A DNA stretch of 64,000 bases from NCBI GenBank assembly GCA_026929865.2, contig CM049414.1, positions 2,609,001 to 2,673,000 on the forward strand, given 5' to 3'. This stretch comes from Hyperoplus lanceolatus (taxonomy: Eukaryota; Chordata; Actinopteri; Uranoscopiformes; Ammodytidae). How positions within the stretch are numbered: position 1 is the first letter of the stretch; each line of letters starts with the position of its first letter. This document shows positions 58,473 through 64,000 of this stretch, in pieces. A model generated the notes under the pieces. It ran no database searches. It was not told where the DNA came from and saw only the letters and a list, made by a program, of their open reading frames with translations. A program made the translations under genes and the position numbers.

Positions 58473-60017
58473 GAGATCAGGACTCTGTTATTGTTTAACA
58501 GAGCACATTCTTGTCAGTTGTGTTCACCCAATTTGAAGTTGATCTGAAAAGAAAATTGGCTCATTAAATACCCTTTTGAAATAAATACATTTAGCTATTT
58601 TAACTGCCGTGACACAGAGCATTGATATATCAACGACTTTGAACAGTCGATGGCCCACATTTACCAGTCTGGCACCATCACACCACTGCAGAAGAAGAAA
58701 GAATGATGCATGGAGAAAGAGCTCCAATCAAATCTGAAACACTTGGACAACTGTGGAAAGAAGTGATGGAATGAAATATGACGAGTTGTGTTCCTTATGA
58801 AGCATGGATTAGTAAAGGAGCGCTACACTCATCACTCCACACAGATCGGATGTTTTCCTGGTAGGACACACAAGGCTTATGTCAGACAGAGTGAGTACAT
58901 CCTCAGCCAAATGAGCCATCAGTCACAGACAATCTTGAATTCCATAATCAAAATGATTAGTTTGGCAGCAGCTGCCCACTACAGCCACCACAGCCCTCAG
59001 CTGCTTCTTTTGTTAACCCCCCAAAGAAGCCAGTTGAGTTGATAATCAGGCACCATGACAGCTGCTGCAAACAGAGCAGTCATTTTGGGATTCAAACTGG
59101 CAACTCTGTGCTCACAGCACGACACATCCAGACTCCACTAGCGCCCTCTTCAGTCTTGTCTGAAAGAGAATTAAAGAAGCACTTAATATGCTTTTGAGAA
59201 CGAGTGCCCATGCTCTTAAGAGGTGACCTGGGTGGTGGTTTTGCTTTCTTTTTTTTTCCCTTTTCTTAATCTTTGAACCAGACAATTGCTTACCCTGACA
59301 GCATAGCTGCTCTCGCCCATCACTTCATCAAATAGAGCAAGCTGCTTACTATTCCTCTCATCCGGAGACACTTAAGTTAAGTAGCTGTTTTGGCTGGAGG
59401 TAAGCCTTAGACCCTTGAAGGAAGCCGCCAGCTGCTTGCCATCGTTGCCCCCCTCGGGCAACTCTGGAGGAACGTTCAAAGACCAGTTCTACCAGTGAGG
59501 AGGCGTATCCACACAGCCAGTCTAAACAGTATGATAATGGGATGAGGCCCCTAACAGTAGACCTACGAGGTAAATGCTAAATGGTACAGTATCTGATTAT
59601 CTACCTGCTGCTCCTTCACACTGAGCAATACCACTGGCTTAATCCCCCTTCTATCCATGGGCAGGAGGTCTTAGCTGTACAGTAAGTGCAAAGTAAAGTC
59701 TCTCTCATCATCCCACAGCAGGAGTGTGTGATGCCTCCGTCTGTATCCGTGGAGACTGTTCAAATCAGACCTACAAACACAGCCCCGCCATTGAGGAGGG
59801 AGCTTTCTCTCTTTCTCTCCATTTCCTCTCAGCATTCACTGCTTCACTAGCATATCGCTGACCTTAGCTGCTCAGTACACACAAGGCAGTCGGGTAAATT
59901 ACATACTTTGCCAGCGCCTGTGATTGATCGCATATGTCATGATGAAGAGAAGTGAAAACTGTGCACCATGATATATAGCTCTCTGACTGAAGGCCACTCC
60001 TGACAAACAAACTATCT

Positions 60018-60050
<33 letters not shown>

Positions 60051-61589
60051 TTTAGTGTCTTTTTTACTTATTTTATTTAGGTCTAGTTCACAAACGTGTG
60101 AATGGGCTCCCGACTCATCAGTGATATTCAAAAGATGCACAATTGCTATAGGTCAAAACTTCAATAATTGTTTGTCTTTGAGTCAATTGATACCACTAAC
60201 AAGTGTTGCGTGTGCATACAACACTTGATATATGAAATACTAAGACCTTATGAGCCACAACTTGTTCATCATTCAAATAGATCTAGTATTCAGGCTAACA
60301 TGCTGTTATCATGCTAATATAGTCGTGTTAGTCTTAGTAATTTTTTTGTTGCACACAGTGGATGATTGACTTGGCTATCGCAGATGAATTGATTTTGCTC
60401 TCTTATGATGAAGTCAAAGCAAATTAAGTCTGTAGAGTGTGTGATTTTTTGCACAAATCAATCCAGCTCCCAGACTGACAGGTTTGCTCCTATGGACTTG
60501 TGGCTCTATGAACAGTCAGTTTCCAAGAACCGAAAGATCCAGGCTTGAGGAAAAATCATCAACATATTGATTTGGATAACTCGGTTGTCCACATAACAAC
60601 ACTGCAATTCAGTCTGATTATAAGGCTGGTGAATGTTCTCTGGCAAGCCCTAAACAGATGCAACATTCCCCGCCTGTTTGAACAACTTTTACTAAATGAA
60701 AATAGAATACAGTGGCCAGTGGTTCAGAACTTCCTGGACCTTTTGTAAAGGAAGGACAATATCTGTGAGCTATTTTCTTTGAAAGATTTACAACTTCAGT
60801 AGGAACCAGTTGGCTTAGAGCTAAGAGGCACAGACAAGGGTAGGGAGGTCAGAAAGTAGAGATGGCCCTGACACATTGTTGGTTTTGGTCTTTCACTGGA
60901 TTTGGATTTATGTCTGTCTGTTTAGTTCTTGTAACATAAATATGTAGGCTATATACTTTCGTTACCAAATTCACTCGGGTCGCACGTCAACATTTTTTTT
61001 TCTCACATCTTGTCTCATCTCAGACGTTGTGGCCCGTCTGCGCCATATACAAAATGGGGTATTTTGCCTTTTCAGTTCCATGGTTATGATTTCAGACATC
61101 TCAGACAGGGATTGTTGTATTACCACAAGAAGCATGAAGCACGCAGAGTCTTTTTGGTGTGGTAGGAAACTGGCACACACACAGCCATAACATGCAAACC
61201 TCACGCTGAAAGGGCCGGGGCCAAGACTTAAACAAGGGGTGGTTGCTATGAGGAGGCAGCACTAACCACTCACCATGCTGCCTGTGATCACTGTGTTTAG
61301 GCACTCCGAGTGCAACAGGAGGCTACATGTGCAATGTGTCATGATCAAATAAGAAACAGAAAAAACTAAAGACACCAACATTGGAAAATGTTGATACACA
61401 CCATGAAAGCTCTTTAAAATGATATATACTCTTTCGGCTAACTCAGATGTGTTAGCCAATACATACATCAATATCATTTGATCAAGTGATTTTTATTCTA
61501 CTTACTGTACTGCTATGCATACATTCTTTTTAGCACACGAGAGTAGTTGTAGGGACGGCATTGTAGCCTTCATTAGTCCTTCTACACTG
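58473..61589. other. Unassigned DNA
   Basis: No gene or confident repeat, apart from the (GT)n array at 60019-60049. Confidence 0.45.
60019..60049. repeat. (GT)n microsatellite
   Basis: About 15 GT units. Confidence 0.95.
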
Positions 61590-62125
61590 AAATATCTTGA
61601 AAAGCTATTTTAATGGATTGGAATGGAATTTGGCACAGGTTCATGTTCCCAAGGCATCAATCCTAATGACTGATCCCCTGAGGTTTGCTCCACTGCCACC
61701 AGACTGGCTCCCATTTGTGATTTTAAGTGATACTATGTCACAAGAAAGATTGTCTTGATTTTAATGACATTTGGTACAAAATCTCTCAGGATGAACTGAA
61801 ATAACTTTGCTGATTCTCTTTCATTTTTATCAAGCACTATCATTAATTAATAAGTTCAGCTTGTAAAATGCCTGTTTATGACCAAATACCTGCAAAACTA
61901 ATGACTCTCCCATAAGCCTAAACTGCAGCCTACTTTGTGTCTAGTGCTAATGTTAGCATGCTAACATGTCAAACCAAGATGGTTAACAATATTACCTGCT
62001 GATCCTCACCATGTACGCACTGTCATAGTGATTATCTTAGCATGTTGATGTTAACATTTAGTTCAAGACCCCACTGTGCCGGAGAAAAGCATCACAGAGC
62101 TGCTAGCATGGCTGGACTTTATGCA
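61590..62125. repeat. Teleost-type dispersed repeat
   Basis: The sequence contains words I associate with an abundant percomorph repeat: GGAATGGAATTTGGCACAGG, TTTATGACCAAATACCTGCA, GTTAGCATGCTAACATG and ACAGAGCTGCTAGCATGGCT, in that order. No coding capacity. The identification is from recollection of style and should be treated as tentative. Confidence 0.5.
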
Positions 62126-62774
62126 AAATACGTATTTATAACTTCCCACAGTTTATTAGACAGTCAGACCCATGAGGGTTTATAAATGACTTAGTAACAT
62201 TTAGAATATACCTTTTAGTGAGGAACTCATTGCCCTTTACTGATGACTATTAATGACCCATTATAATAGCTTATAACAGATTTATAAAACATGAATCAAT
62301 CATTTATTCAGCTATTTTAGGCCACTTTACAAAGAGAGACACATTACCAAATTGCATTCTCTTTTGACCCAATTTTTTTTTATGTGTGCGTGATTGCATG
62401 CATATTTATTTGTTTGTGTGTGTGTGTATGTTCAAGTCAGAGCAATTTATCTGTGTAAATGAATAAATGGCCTGTGTGAGCTATTAAAAGGCTGAGTGCC
62501 CACGTCTAGTCTGGGAGTAGTGCTGGTAATCACTGCAAACAGATTCATGCTCCAACAGATCAGCTGCAGGAAATGGAAGTGTGTTTCGCCCGCAATCTGA
62601 TTTTCTCCAGCTTCAGCAGCCGCTCAAGTGTCTGATATCAGCTTAATGGAAGTGAGTAGCTGTTACTGTCAATATGTTGTCACACGCGACTGGGCTGCTG
62701 CTCACATTATGGGGGATGTGTGGGTGGCTCCATATCAATCCTTACCTGGCATGCCAACACACTATGGAGCAGTA

Positions 62775-64000
62775 GGGGAGACCGGGGTAAGTAGGCACAC
62801 TTTTTACTCTAGTGAGAATTGCTCATCACCTAAACATCTTTCAATAGTCATTCCTACATTAAATTGAAGCTTAAGGTGTTGGCTTGAAATGTGAACCCCT
62901 CACTTTTTCTAACTTATTGTAATAAAGAAGAAATTTACCATCAAAGACAAAGACTCTAACACATTGTGACAACCAACCCCATCAAGGGGTCGGTTGTCAC
63001 ACACTATGGGGTTGTTTGTCACAATGTTATCTTTATGGGAAAAATCTTAAAAAGAAGGCAAGAAAGCAGAACTACATTTGAAAGTTGAATTTCATTGTCA
63101 AGTTGGAAAAATAGGCCTACATAACTTTATGCATCTTAACACAAAATGAGCAAGGAATGAACAAAAAGGAAATCCATATTAAGACCAACCTACTGTATGT
63201 AATAACATAAAGAACAAAACAAATAGGTCTAACAATAATAGCCTACTCAACTAGGATACACACATTCACTATCTGAGTTACAATGATGGCAAATGTAGGG
63301 TCTGCTCACTCTAACTAAGCAGAGATTGTGTGCCCACTGGTTGCACATACATCACTTCTCCCTTACCTCCCCTGAACGGGTGCTGGAGAACGCTTCCATA
63401 CAAACCAAACAAAAACTATCCTCTTCATCTGATGAAGATTCCTCCTCCTGTCTCTTTCTCTTCTGTTTCTTCTTCCCCAGCTGGGGTGGAGTGCACTGGG
63501 GTGCAGTAGCCTTGGCAACTGGTCTAGTTTGGGATGCACTGGGTCGTTTTGATTTTGTTGCCCTTTATCTCTTTTGCATGCTAGCTGCCTTTCCTGCTCA
63601 ATTCTCTCCTTCTCTAGGGTGTCAGTTAGGATACAGCTCAACATTTTCTTTTGTTATTGGGTTCCTTTCCTGGCTACACCCTTTCGATAACATGTGACAA
63701 CCAACCCCCCAAAAAATGTGACGACCAACCCCAACTGGAATTTATTGCTAGCATCAAGGCCAACAACCATCTGACAAGTAATTAGCTTGCTAAAAACAAT
63801 CTAAACTATAGCTTACCCTTCACACTTTTTTAGGGTAACTAGTGTTTTGTTATAAACCCATTGTGTAAAAGCCTAGAAGAAAAATACTGAGGAGCTAAGT
63901 ATTTTCAATTTGACATGAAAAACACTAACAGTCTTCTCACCTCAAATGCAGCAGTCTATCTCCAAGGAAGACCATGTAGGTGACCTCTGATCCCAGTAGT
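62775..64000 (-). mobile_element. Pogo/Tigger-like DNA element, one end, runs off the window
   Basis: The end GGGGAGACCGGGGTAAGT follows TA (62773-62774). The interior has repeated GACAACCAACCCC words in both orientations (62968, 62989, 63008, 63693 and 63718) and a minus-strand PHD-like finger. The transposase core, if present, lies beyond the right edge. Confidence 0.5.
63245..63660 (-). pseudogene. C-terminal PHD-like finger of a transposase-type protein
   Basis: On the minus strand, a basic and then serine/acidic stretch (E-E-S-S-S-D-E-E-D-S) leads into C-x-x-C (63400-63411), a later C-x-C, W-A-H-N-L-C, and a final C-H-H-C (63280-63291). This spacing resembles the PHD-like finger found at the C terminus of many fish pogo/Tigger-type DDE proteins, which probably binds protein or DNA. 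A stop lies inside the finger just before the C-x-C, so this copy is broken or misassembled. N-terminal parts would lie to the right. Confidence 0.5.

Overview
The window looks like vertebrate, specifically teleost (probably percomorph), non-coding DNA. It carries L2-type and other non-LTR elements, Tc1, hAT, Harbinger-like and pogo-like DNA transposons, a BEL/Pao element, tRNA-derived SINEs and an env-bearing endogenous retrovirus. It also has long CA/TG, CT and GA microsatellites. I recognise no intact host gene or host exon. Every coding trace is transposon- or retrovirus-derived and is broken by stops or frameshifts, so the window is best read as an intergenic or intronic stretch that shows a history of nested insertions. 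The species cannot be named from the sequence alone.

Layout. 1-2211 is mostly unassigned, with one copy of a dispersed repeat (REP1, 995-1508). 2212-12150 is a minus-strand BED-finger/hAT transposase-like gene with apparent introns. It is split by a complete LTR-to-LTR endogenous retrovirus (2320-10989; 951/966-bp LTRs, TG...CA ends, 4-bp CAGT target duplication). The provirus has an initiator-Met tRNA primer site, a 1.7-kb leader holding an array of tiny hairpins, a short gag-like start, a SINE, a twofold tandem copy of the integrase region, and a frameshifted gammaretrovirus-like env. gag (mostly), protease, RT and RNase H are missing. 12249-13642 is a hAT-like non-autonomous element with a nested MITE. 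13690-15658 holds a LINE endonuclease scrap and a collapsed BEL/Pao element. 17982-18677 is a MITE.

19690-25062 is a near-complete plus-strand LINE (ORF1, endonuclease, RT) with a 238-bp tandem duplication in RT. 26750-27650 is an L1-type ORF1 relic (minus). 28139-31306 is an L2-like LINE (minus). 32591-33385 is a TTAA-flanked inverted-repeat element that carries the C-terminal part of an L1-type ORF2. 35153-38991 has three copies of a Harbinger-like MITE. 47460-49081 is a Tc1 relative converted to a fold-back with about 660-bp inverted arms. 50500-58500 holds two copies of a poly-C-containing SINE, REP1 copy 3, a TTAA-flanked MITE with a nested SINE, and two abutting inverted-repeat elements, one of which has 41-bp perfect ends and a TAA duplication. 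61590-62125 is a teleost-type dispersed repeat. From 62775 to the right edge lies one end of a pogo/Tigger-like element with a PHD-like finger.

The most notable observation is the proviral leader array at 3942-4593. About sixteen mini-hairpins share a near-constant CTGT-type loop, while their stem bases change in a compensating way on both sides. I infer selection for, or a copying mechanism that preserves, hairpin structure. Many pseudogene breaks are single-base indels, so assembly error remains a possible contributor to some frameshifts.
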